NCBI GenBank assembly: GCA_027083045.1
Contig: JALWQP010000021.1
Location: 1 to 8,311, forward strand
Direction: 5' to 3'
DNA length: 8,311 nt
Source of the DNA: Desulfurococcales archaeon
GTDB lineage: Archaea > Thermoproteota > Thermoprotei_A > Sulfolobales > Desulfurococcaceae
Position numbers and translations under genes: made by a program. Positions 1 to 5,453 of this stretch are shown piece by piece. The notes beneath the pieces are model-generated. The model saw only the letters and a program-made list of their open reading frames with translations. It was not told the DNA's origin and made no database searches. Each line of letters opens with the position of its first letter. The first letter of the stretch is position 1.

Positions 1-158
1 TACTCCGCATATATTACTACCCTGTATCCCGTAGGGGTCTTATACAGTTCTACGCCCGCATAGCCAGCGTCCTTGAAGTAATTAGCGAGGAATTCATCCA
101 GCATAACACGTTTCATGCTATAATCTATAAAATATGATTTTACACGTGGTCCTGTCAC
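1..158 (-). CDS. rps3: 30S ribosomal protein uS3 (S3p), N-terminal part, cut by the left window edge
   Basis: About 52 codons of the small-subunit protein uS3, which binds the 3' domain of 16S rRNA at the mRNA entry channel. The visible part reads VTGPRVKSYFIDYSMKRVML onwards, followed by DEFLANYFKDAGYAGVEL and a TPTGYRVVIYAE stretch. This matches the archaeal uS3 N-terminus just before the KH domain, which lies outside the window. I chose the GTG at 158. Archaeal homologues carry a comparable short extension before the MKRVMLDEFL-like segment, and a GGAGGT Shine-Dalgarno lies 9 bases upstream inside the uL22 gene. A later in-frame ATG (116-114) would cut 14 residues and is less likely. The GTG overlaps the uL22 stop as GTGA, so the two are probably translationally coupled. 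The identity is secure; the start is fairly secure. Confidence 0.93.
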   Translation of the reverse strand, partial: MTGPRVKSYFIDYSMKRVMLDEFLANYFKDAGYAGVELYKTPTGYRVVIYAE

Positions 159-634
159 TTCTTACCTACCTCCTCAACAACGACTTCAACATGAGATGTT
201 CTCTGATATTTAGGGGTGGCACGGCCAAAGGCTCTGGGCATATATCTCTTAAGCGTTATACCCTTATGCGCGGCAATATGGACGATTACGAGGTTGTCCT
301 TATTCAAGCCCTTGTTCTCCGCATTCGCCTCAACATTGTCTAAAAGCTTTAAGAGATAACGTGCTGCCTTAACCGGGTATCTACCAATAGGCCACTTCCA
401 CTTATCAGCTAGTCCTCTTCTATGTGCTTGTTTACCCTTGTATCTCTTAAGAGGAACAGCTTCCTTTTTCTCAATTACTCGCTTGAGGAACTCCTTGGCC
501 TCGCTTAACTTCATACCTCTCAGGACAGCGGTTACCTCTCTCATAACCTTTATAGAAACAGGTATGTCAAACTGTACGGCTTTGGCAATGTTTGCCTCGT
601 CCCTTACTTTGTAGGAGTAATGCCAAGTAGGCAT
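155..634 (-). CDS. rpl22: 50S ribosomal protein uL22 (L22p)
   Basis: Large-subunit protein of 159 residues, the usual size for archaeal uL22, which is longer than the bacterial form. It binds 23S rRNA, and its extended beta-hairpin lines the peptide exit tunnel. Visible hallmarks are the N-terminal helical domain, the KGKQAHRRGLADKWKWPIGR segment (about residues 66-85), PVKAARYLLKLLDNVEANA (87-105), and the hairpin region AHKGITLKRYMPRAFGRATP (122-141) with a basic, aromatic tip. The ATG at 634 is preceded by GGGGTGA (641-647) 6 bases upstream, and that SD abuts the uS19 stop codon. It sits between uS19 and uS3 in the normal archaeal order and overlaps uS3 by four bases. Confidence 0.97.
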   Translation of the reverse strand: MPTWHYSYKVRDEANIAKAVQFDIPVSIKVMREVTAVLRGMKLSEAKEFLKRVIEKKEAVPLKRYKGKQAHRRGLADKWKWPIGRYPVKAARYLLKLLDNVEANAENKGLNKDNLVIVHIAAHKGITLKRYMPRAFGRATPKYQRTSHVEVVVEEVGKK

Positions 635-640
635 GCCTGT

Positions 641-647
641 TCACCCC
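641..647 (-). promoter_or_regulatory. Shine-Dalgarno site of rpl22
   Basis: GGGGTGA on the minus strand starts immediately after the uS19 TAA (650-648) and lies 6 bases before the uL22 ATG (634). It matches the archaeal anti-SD (AGGAGGTGA core) and confirms the uL22 start. Confidence 0.75.
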
Positions 648-1079
648 TTACTTGAGCGATACATACATGCTGCTCCTTGTGGCCTTCAGACCTGGTTCTC
701 CATGTGCTACTCTCTTCGTTGTTGGGCTGAATTCTCCGAGATAATGCCCTATCATTTCTGGGATAATCCTTACAGGAATGAATTCCTTGCCATTATATAC
801 GGCGATCGTTAAGCCCACCATCTCTGGGAGTATTATCATATCCCTTACATGGGTCTTAATTATCGCTTTCTTCCCGGTAAGCTTCTTTGCCCGCACCTTC
901 CTTATCTTAGCCAGCAATTTCACCTGCGCCTTAGTTAGTCCACGTTTCAGGCTACGCCTCTGTCTCGCGGGGAATAACTCTATCAACTCATCTAGCGGCA
1001 TATTCAGCAGTTCCTCGAGCGTCTTACCTCTATATCTGAATTTCCTCCATTCTGGCGGTATCTCTATCTCTATCGCCAA
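648..1079 (-). CDS. rps19: 30S ribosomal protein uS19 (S19p)
   Basis: Small-subunit head protein near the A-site finger and 16S rRNA 3' domain. It is 143-146 residues, typical of archaeal/eukaryotic uS19 with the N-terminal extension bacteria lack. Hallmarks are PPEWRKFRYRGKTLEELLNM near the N-terminus, the basic LFPARQRRSLKRGL segment, KTHVRDMIILPEMVG, and the diagnostic IGHYLGEFSPTTKRVAHGEP stretch with GLKATRSS at the C-terminus. Two starts compete. The GTG at 1088 gives MDNLAIEIEI, but it lies inside GAGGTG (1091-1086), a good Shine-Dalgarno. The TTG at 1079 follows that SD with a 6-base spacer, so I prefer it. The gene begins just after the VWA gene rather than after uL2 and has its own TATA box. 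Identity is certain; the start is moderately certain. Confidence 0.95.
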   Translation of the reverse strand: MAIEIEIPPEWRKFRYRGKTLEELLNMPLDELIELFPARQRRSLKRGLTKAQVKLLAKIRKVRAKKLTGKKAIIKTHVRDMIILPEMVGLTIAVYNGKEFIPVRIIPEMIGHYLGEFSPTTKRVAHGEPGLKATRSSMYVSLK

Positions 1080-1085
1080 ATTATC

Positions 1086-1091
1086 CACCTC
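1086..1091 (-). promoter_or_regulatory. Shine-Dalgarno of rps19 that argues for a TTG start
   Basis: GAGGTG on the minus strand pairs with the archaeal 16S 3' end. The candidate GTG start at 1088-1086 would be the last three bases of this SD. The TTG at 1079-1077 lies at a normal 6-base distance. The same layout is seen before rpl3, where a GTG is likewise embedded in the SD. Confidence 0.6.
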
Positions 1092-1117
1092 TGGTAAGCA
1101 TAGACATTGTATCTCGC

Positions 1118-1125
1118 TATTTATA
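1118..1125 (-). promoter_or_regulatory. TATA box of an internal promoter for rps19 and downstream ribosomal genes
   Basis: TATAAATA on the minus strand lies in the 45-base gap (1133-1089) between the VWA stop codon and uS19. Archaeal transcription normally starts about 26 bases from the centre of the box, which would be near 1095. That gives a short leader of about 16 bases holding the GAGGTG SD and ending at the TTG start. Position and consensus fit well. No clear purine BRE is seen upstream (sequence GAGTACAA), so the call is moderate. Confidence 0.55.
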
Positions 1126-1133
1126 TTGTACTC

Positions 1134-3101
1134 TTAACCTCTAACATGGATAAGTTTATCCCGTATTTTAAGGTTTAGTTTCTTCCCCAAAAGCTTGGGT
1201 AGTTCTTCAGGTGAGCCAACACACACTACCTCGATGCCCCGTGATGACAGCTCAGAAGCTACATCCTCCCGGTGAAACTGGGGAACAAAAACTATGATTC
1301 TTCTACCTATTTTGTTGGCTCGTTCGATAACTTCAACAGGATCTTTATAATCAACTGTCTGCTCCAGATCTGTGAACAAAACAATATTATCACCAGGCTT
1401 TGATGCCTCTATCGCACGTTCAACAGCGAGCGCAATATTGGTATATCCTTTGAATCCTTCTAGGAAAACATAGTTTAGAAAACGGCTCATCAGTGAAACG
1501 GGTGAGTAGTGTCCTACCTTGTATATTCTTATTCTATCGGAAAACAATATACAATATTTTAATAGAGGAAAGACCGTGCCAAGTGATAACAATGCCCAAA
1601 TTGAATGTTTTAGCATAGATCCGCTTACATCGATTAATGCTGTGATACGCTGCATTCTTTTTCTATCCTTTCTCGCGATAACGTAGTTATATCTTATAAA
1701 ATTGTAGAGTGTTTTTCTAATATTGAGCTTACCTGAATAGATTGACTCGATGTACTTCTTAGACTCTGTATTCCCCCTGATGGCCTTCATTAATATTTTT
1801 CTGCTAAGTATAATCGCTCTCCTTAATACGTCATCACTTATCTGTCTCTCTGTCCTTATCAAATCAAAAATCCTATATCCGATATACTCTATAGCATCTG
1901 AGGCCCTACTAGAAAGGAATTTTATAATATTCCTTTTATCCTGTTTTAATAATGATTCATACAAGGGAATTAATTCAGGAGATAGATTATGTGGTTCGAT
2001 CTTATTTAAAAACATAAATGAATAGTCTATGTAGGCCGAATTACCCGTTATTAGATAATCTATATATGCAGCGAGCGCTTTTCCGAGAGAGGCTTTGCTT
2101 TTCAATGAGCCATTCCTTATTTTTCCCGGGCGACTGATCGATGACAACGTAAATAAATCGAGACGATCTAGAATCTCCTCAAGACCCACATTCCTGTATA
2201 TTTTTGATATGATCCTCATACGCTCATGTATGGGTAGTTTTTGAATATCTTTGACGATCTTATCAGCATCATCGCCCCCGATCCTTTTCCTTAGATATTC
2301 AAGGGTATAGGGACCAAGATAACTATCATGTGCCAATCTTGTTTTCTCAGCGATCTCACCAAGCTTCCTCCAAGAATTTGGCGAGGAAATTAGGCCTTCA
2401 TTAATTCTTTTCCTAAGCTCGTCTCTTATCTTCTTATCTATTCGTACATTATACCCATAGTAGAGATCTATAAATCTCAGTAGTTTTTCTATGCTCATTC
2501 TAGAGAGCATGTTCTGATCTATTATTTTTGACCAGAGCGCACTAGGAATTTCTTTCAGATATTTGAATAAATCTTGTAGCTCTATTTCTCTCTTGAACAT
2601 ACTATCAAGTTTCTCGGAATAAATTGACTTATCAACGATTAGTCGTCCATCCCTAGACCTTATTAGATACCCATATTTTCTCAACCATATATAATCAAGA
2701 ATATCCACTGAAGAACTATTCTTCCTGAAAATCCGTGAAACTGTTGTCTTCCTTTTTCTGTAGAGTCTTTTCAGGATAGTCATTTCTCCATCATATATTA
2801 TCTTTTCTTCCAATCTATGATTTGTAACTGGATACTTCGATGATATCTTCTTGTCCCTAAAAACGGAATTGTAGAGCTCGTCGAGTAAGTCGTTATATTC
2901 TTTTCCTATACCAGTAAGAGCTTTGAGAGTTGTACATAGTTCTATAAATATAATCTCCTTATCCACAGAAACAGTCTCGGTTGATTTTCTACTGATTAAA
3001 TATTCATAACATCTCTGAAGATTTTCCTGGATCCTGTTATCCAACGCGGATAAGTTTAAAGCATTCATTTTATCTGAGTAGTTCTTCGACAATGTTCTCA
3101 T
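1134..3101 (-). CDS. Large von Willebrand A (MIDAS) domain protein, CoxE/ViaA-like partner of the MoxR ATPase
   Basis: 655 residues from the first ATG. The C-terminal ~170 residues form a VWA domain with a complete metal-ion-dependent adhesion site: DVSGS (D491, S493, S495), T554 in GYTN, and D578 in FTDLEQ. It should bind a divalent metal and a partner's acidic side chain. The first ~480 residues match no family I know. They are lysine/arginine-rich, look mostly helical, and include a short segment (about 131-158, SVDILDYIWLRKYGYLIRSR onwards) that could be a winged helix. No signal peptide or clear membrane segment is seen, so it is probably cytoplasmic. The layout resembles E. coli ViaA, partner of the MoxR ATPase RavA, but is longer. 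From 3101 it overlaps the ATPase gene by 32 bases. The in-frame ATG at 3068 begins one base after the ATPase stop and gives 644 residues. Neither start has a well-spaced SD, so coupled translation from 3068 is plausible. Its DNA looks more AT-rich than the flanking ribosomal genes. Confidence 0.85.
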   Translation of the reverse strand: MRTLSKNYSDKMNALNLSALDNRIQENLQRCYEYLISRKSTETVSVDKEIIFIELCTTLKALTGIGKEYNDLLDELYNSVFRDKKISSKYPVTNHRLEEKIIYDGEMTILKRLYRKRKTTVSRIFRKNSSSVDILDYIWLRKYGYLIRSRDGRLIVDKSIYSEKLDSMFKREIELQDLFKYLKEIPSALWSKIIDQNMLSRMSIEKLLRFIDLYYGYNVRIDKKIRDELRKRINEGLISSPNSWRKLGEIAEKTRLAHDSYLGPYTLEYLRKRIGGDDADKIVKDIQKLPIHERMRIISKIYRNVGLEEILDRLDLFTLSSISRPGKIRNGSLKSKASLGKALAAYIDYLITGNSAYIDYSFMFLNKIEPHNLSPELIPLYESLLKQDKRNIIKFLSSRASDAIEYIGYRIFDLIRTERQISDDVLRRAIILSRKILMKAIRGNTESKKYIESIYSGKLNIRKTLYNFIRYNYVIARKDRKRMQRITALIDVSGSMLKHSIWALLSLGTVFPLLKYCILFSDRIRIYKVGHYSPVSLMSRFLNYVFLEGFKGYTNIALAVERAIEASKPGDNIVLFTDLEQTVDYKDPVEVIERANKIGRRIIVFVPQFHREDVASELSSRGIEVVCVGSPEELPKLLGKKLNLKIRDKLIHVRG

Positions 3102-3978
3102 CCTCAGGATCTTTGAGCAACACTGCTCTCCCAGCTTCTAGAAGATCGTGCTTGTCCGCTTTCGCCTTATTCTTAGCCTTGGCGAGCATAGCGGTAATCG
3201 TTAACCACGATACTAAATCAGCTGTTCCAGGTTTATAGACTGCTCTCCGTCGAAGCTCCTTAACTATTCTTATTGCTCTAGATATAAGTTCATCTGTTAT
3301 GTACTTTGCTAATCCGCCGAGCCTTAACATTATAATGTTGTACTCTTCCTCAGGAGTAGGGTATCTAAACTCTATCCGGATGAGGCGTCTCATGAACGCA
3401 TCGCTTAACTCGTTCTGAGCAATGTCTAAGGGGTTACTCGTCATTATTATTTGGAAACCATCGCCACGCTGATAATAGGTTTTCCGAAGCTCTGGCACAA
3501 TTATGCGTCTCTTATCAATGATATCTAGTAATAGGTTTTGGAAGCCTTCATTACTTCTCCTTATCTCATCTATGAGTACGCCAGTATCAAGTATAAGCGC
3601 GGCCAGTAATGGGCGTGGAATAAAGCTTTCCTCGTTGAACCCTTTGGCCATCGCTATTGCTGGGTGAAAATCCCCTATAACCCTATATTCATCATAGCTC
3701 TCACTACATGGGAGGACGAACGCGGATTTTCCGGCCCAGAGCGATAATATTGCTTCCCCGATCTCTGTCTTCCCGGTCCCCGGAGGTCCTTCATAGAGTA
3801 CCGGCCTATTATTCATGAAGGCAGCAATTGTTAAGTAAACTATATACGGTTTTACGATCAGTTTATACATTTCTCTCAGGTATTTTATCATTAAATCTGG
3901 TGAACGTACTTTTGGCACTTTCTTGATCACTGGGCCATATATCTCTTTAACCTTAATAATTATTGGATCTTCATCCAC
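3070..3978 (-). CDS. MoxR-family AAA+ ATPase (CoxD/RavA-like)
   Basis: 302-residue single-domain AAA+ ATPase of the MoxR group (COG0714), whose members remodel or activate protein complexes together with VWA partners. Visible motifs are Walker A GPPGTGKT (64-71; K70, T71), Walker B VLIDEI (134-139; D137, E138), sensor 1 MTSNP (179-183; N182), an arginine-finger region SDAFMRR (192-198), and a KPGTADLVSWL segment (249-259) where the C-terminal lid and sensor 2 lie. The last resembles the CoxD-type branch more than the usual MoxR GPSPRA motif. All catalytic residues look intact. The start is a GTG at 3978 with no convincing SD, but a TATA-like element lies about 27 bases upstream, so the mRNA may be leaderless. 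It is immediately followed by the VWA gene, forming a two-gene operon inserted between uL2 and uS19. The family is certain; the substrate is unknown. Confidence 0.93.
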   Translation of the reverse strand: MDEDPIIIKVKEIYGPVIKKVPKVRSPDLMIKYLREMYKLIVKPYIVYLTIAAFMNNRPVLYEGPPGTGKTEIGEAILSLWAGKSAFVLPCSESYDEYRVIGDFHPAIAMAKGFNEESFIPRPLLAALILDTGVLIDEIRRSNEGFQNLLLDIIDKRRIIVPELRKTYYQRGDGFQIIMTSNPLDIAQNELSDAFMRRLIRIEFRYPTPEEEYNIIMLRLGGLAKYITDELISRAIRIVKELRRRAVYKPGTADLVSWLTITAMLAKAKNKAKADKHDLLEAGRAVLLKDPEDENIVEELLR

Positions 3979-4002
3979 TTCTAACCCCAGAGAATTAGAG
4001 GC

Positions 4003-4008
4003 TTTTAA
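4003..4008 (-). promoter_or_regulatory. Probable TATA box for the moxR-vwa pair
   Basis: TTAAAA on the minus strand is centred about 27 bases from the GTG at 3978. Transcription would begin at or next to the start codon, giving a leaderless mRNA, a common arrangement for first genes in crenarchaea. This agrees with the lack of a good SD; only GGGGTT is present. The other strand reads TTTTAA, so the same site could also serve the divergent gene. Confidence 0.5.
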
Positions 4009-4013
4009 GCATC

Positions 4014-4020
4014 TATTATA
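4014..4020 (+). promoter_or_regulatory. Probable TATA-like element for the plus-strand small gene
   Basis: TATTATA is centred 35 bases before the ATG at 4052, predicting a start near 4043. If TTTTAA (4003-4008) is used instead, the start would fall near 4032 with a leader of about 20 bases, which leaves the SD GGTGA (4043-4047) fully inside the mRNA. I cannot choose between the two, but the 73-base divergent gap clearly offers promoters in both directions. Confidence 0.4.
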
Positions 4021-4042
4021 GACAACGGATAATCAAATATGT

Positions 4043-4047
4043 GGTGA
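4043..4047 (+). promoter_or_regulatory. Shine-Dalgarno of the plus-strand small gene
   Basis: GGTGA sits 4 bases before the ATG at 4052, at a slightly short spacing. It matches the archaeal anti-SD and is the main non-protein evidence that the plus-strand reading frame is translated and that the opposite-strand frame is not. Confidence 0.6.
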
Positions 4048-4051
4048 AATA

Positions 4052-4396
4052 ATGCTAGTTATAAAGAAATGTTTCACTATTGAGGGTAGCGACATCGTAT
4101 GGGTTGAGTTAGTGTGTAGCGATAAAGGTTTATCTATAAGGATTATAGGGCGCGAACCACTATATCGCTCTCGGCTCTTATCAAGAACTTTTGACAAGTA
4201 CATTAGAAGACTGGTGGGTTCTAGGGGTACTGCTTTAGAAGAGCGTGTATTGACTGGTAAACCCGTGATTGCTGGGTATAAGCGTTTAGAGGATAAACTG
4301 TACATTATTCTTGAGATAAGCTCTACACGTCTATACGTACCAGCCGAGAAAGAGAAGCTTGTTAGGCGATGTATTAAAATGTTGTACAGCAGATAG
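4052..4396 (+). CDS. Hypothetical protein, 114 aa, the only plus-strand gene in the window
   Basis: I do not recognise this protein. It is basic, with no cysteine motif, signal peptide or membrane segment. Likely layout: a beta-rich N-terminal third (MLVIKKCFTIEG, then IVWVELVCSD and GLSIRIIG), a basic helical middle (about residues 36-62, SRLLSRTFDKYIRRLVGSRG), then further strands (KLYIILEIS, RLYVPAE) and a C-terminal basic helix (EKLVRRCIKMLYSR). Alternating strands and helices suggest a compact soluble domain, perhaps binding nucleic acid or a protein; this is a guess. Support for it being a gene: ATG with GGTGA SD, upstream TATA-like DNA, and plausible protein composition, unlike the serine/leucine-rich product of the opposite strand. 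It is divergent from moxR and convergent with uL2, which ends 51 bases away, so it breaks the ribosomal operon. Confidence 0.7.
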   Translation: MLVIKKCFTIEGSDIVWVELVCSDKGLSIRIIGREPLYRSRLLSRTFDKYIRRLVGSRGTALEERVLTGKPVIAGYKRLEDKLYIILEISSTRLYVPAEKEKLVRRCIKMLYSR

Positions 4397-4446
4397 AGCC
4401 TGTGCATTGTTAAATTAAATAGTTTGATAATTTGATAAAATACGTG
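4397..4446. terminator. AT-rich convergent gap, probable termination zone for both flanking genes
   Basis: The 50 bases between the convergent stop codons of the small plus-strand gene and uL2 are strongly AT-rich. They contain a tandem 8-base repeat TTTGATAA-TTTGATAA (4423-4438) and short T tracts on both strands (ATTTTATC and TTTAATTT on the minus strand). Archaeal intrinsic termination uses U-rich tracts without a needed hairpin, and no strong hairpin is seen. The call rests on position and composition only. Confidence 0.35.
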
Positions 4447-5166
4447 TCAGCCTTTCCTTCTACCCGTTCTTCTAGCAGCGATATGTCCTACCTTCCTACC
4501 TGGAGGCGTCTCTCTCGCAACTGTTGATGGTTTGCCTACGTGCTGGTGGCTACCACCACCGTGTGGATGACTGACAGCATTCATTGCAACTCCACGTACT
4601 TTGGGCCATTTGTGAGCCTTAGCCTTCCACTTGTAATATGAGTTGCCTGCTTTGAGGAGCGGTTTCTCTGTTCTTCCGCCGCCCGCTATTACGCCTATTG
4701 TTGCCCTAGCAGTATTTGGTACCTCTATAATCTTGCCGCTGGGTAATTGGACATGTGTTTTGGCTCCAGCTCTTCCAACAATAAGTGCATAAGCACCAGA
4801 TGATCTGACAAATTTTCCGCCATCACCAGGCCTCTTCTCTATGTTGCATACCTGTGTTCCTTCTGGTATATTTCCTATAGGCAGTATGTTGCCGTTAGCT
4901 ATCTCTGCATGCGGGCCTATCTCAATGATCTGGCCAACATATAGGCCTTCAACAGCAGGTGTTAGGAACTCTGCGCCGTTCTCTAGAACTATTTTTGCGA
5001 GGGGGACCCATCTGCCAGGATCATGTATGAGATCTAGTACTTTACCCTTCATCGTCTTATCGGTTACAAGTGGTGGATATTTAGCAGGTCCCTTCTTTTG
5101 GTGCTTAGGACTCCTGAATGTCGGTGAACCGCGTCCCATACGCTGAGGAAGTATACGCTTACCCAT
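4447..5166 (-). CDS. rpl2: 50S ribosomal protein uL2 (L2p)
   Basis: 239-residue large-subunit protein that binds 23S rRNA next to the peptidyl transferase centre and helps subunit association. Its length is normal for archaeal uL2, shorter than the bacterial form. Hallmarks are the archaeal N-terminus MGKRILPQRMGRGSPTFRSP, the KYPPLVTDKTMKGKV segment, the central RSSGAYALIVGRAGAKTHVQ stretch, and the conserved loop MNAVSHPHGGGSHQHVG (195-211), whose histidines lie near the catalytic centre, then a basic tail ending GRRKG. The ATG at 5166 follows GAGGTGA by 6 bases. The SD begins within the uL23 TGA stop, so the genes are tightly coupled. uL2 is the last gene of this ribosomal block; uS19 should come next but lies 3.4 kb away. 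Confidence 0.98.
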   Translation of the reverse strand: MGKRILPQRMGRGSPTFRSPKHQKKGPAKYPPLVTDKTMKGKVLDLIHDPGRWVPLAKIVLENGAEFLTPAVEGLYVGQIIEIGPHAEIANGNILPIGNIPEGTQVCNIEKRPGDGGKFVRSSGAYALIVGRAGAKTHVQLPSGKIIEVPNTARATIGVIAGGGRTEKPLLKAGNSYYKWKAKAHKWPKVRGVAMNAVSHPHGGGSHQHVGKPSTVARETPPGRKVGHIAARRTGRRKG

Positions 5167-5177
5167 ACATGTTCACC

Positions 5178-5453
5178 TCATATTAGGCCTAATTGTGATG
5201 CAACCTCGCTTGCCTTATACTCAGGGGTTAGTCTAACGTATGCTTTTTTCTCGCCACGTGGCGTTATCAGTGTTCGCACCCTCTCTACTTTAACGCCAAA
5301 TATTAGTTCTACGGCACGCTTTATGTCGGGCTTGGTCGCTGCCCTGTCCACTATGAATGTCAGTGTGTTTTCCTTATCTATGAGTGTTAGTGCCTTCTCG
5401 CTATGTACGGGCCTGATTATTATCTTGTATAGTCTGGCTTCATCACCGATCAT
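5178..5453 (-). CDS. rpl23: 50S ribosomal protein uL23 (L23p)
   Basis: 91-residue protein at the peptide exit tunnel, where it forms part of the docking site for SRP and nascent-chain factors. Hallmarks are YKIIIRPVHSEKALTLIDKE near the N-terminus, FIVDRAATKPDIKRAVELIF in the middle, the basic loop TLITPRGEKKAYVRL, and a C-terminus ending QLGLI. Length and sequence fit archaeal uL23. The ATG at 5453 overlaps the uL4 stop as ATGA and is preceded by a GAGGTGA SD 7 bases upstream, inside the end of uL4. Its own TGA stop merges with the SD of uL2. Confidence 0.97.
   Translation of the reverse strand: MIGDEARLYKIIIRPVHSEKALTLIDKENTLTFIVDRAATKPDIKRAVELIFGVKVERVRTLITPRGEKKAYVRLTPEYKASEVASQLGLI

Noticed and set aside
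778..1137. A 119-residue plus-strand open frame with hydrophobic, serine-rich product
   Set aside because: It is antisense to uS19 and the uS19 promoter; the membrane-like look comes from reading basic, charged codons backwards.
1750..2025. A 91-residue plus-strand hydrophobic open frame
   Set aside because: It lies inside the VWA gene on the other strand and has no translation signal; shadow of an AT-rich helical region.
1134..4396. Possibility that the block between uL2 and uS19 is a mobile element or prophage fragment
   Set aside because: I looked for integrase or transposase motifs, terminal inverted repeats, target-site duplications and tRNA attachment sites and saw none. The genes look intact and cellular.
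4033..4407. A 124-residue open frame on the minus strand opposite the small plus-strand gene
   Set aside because: Its product is rich in Ser, Leu, Ile and Pro with no protein-like pattern. It has no good SD, while the plus-strand frame has GGTGA and a plausible mixed strand/helix protein.
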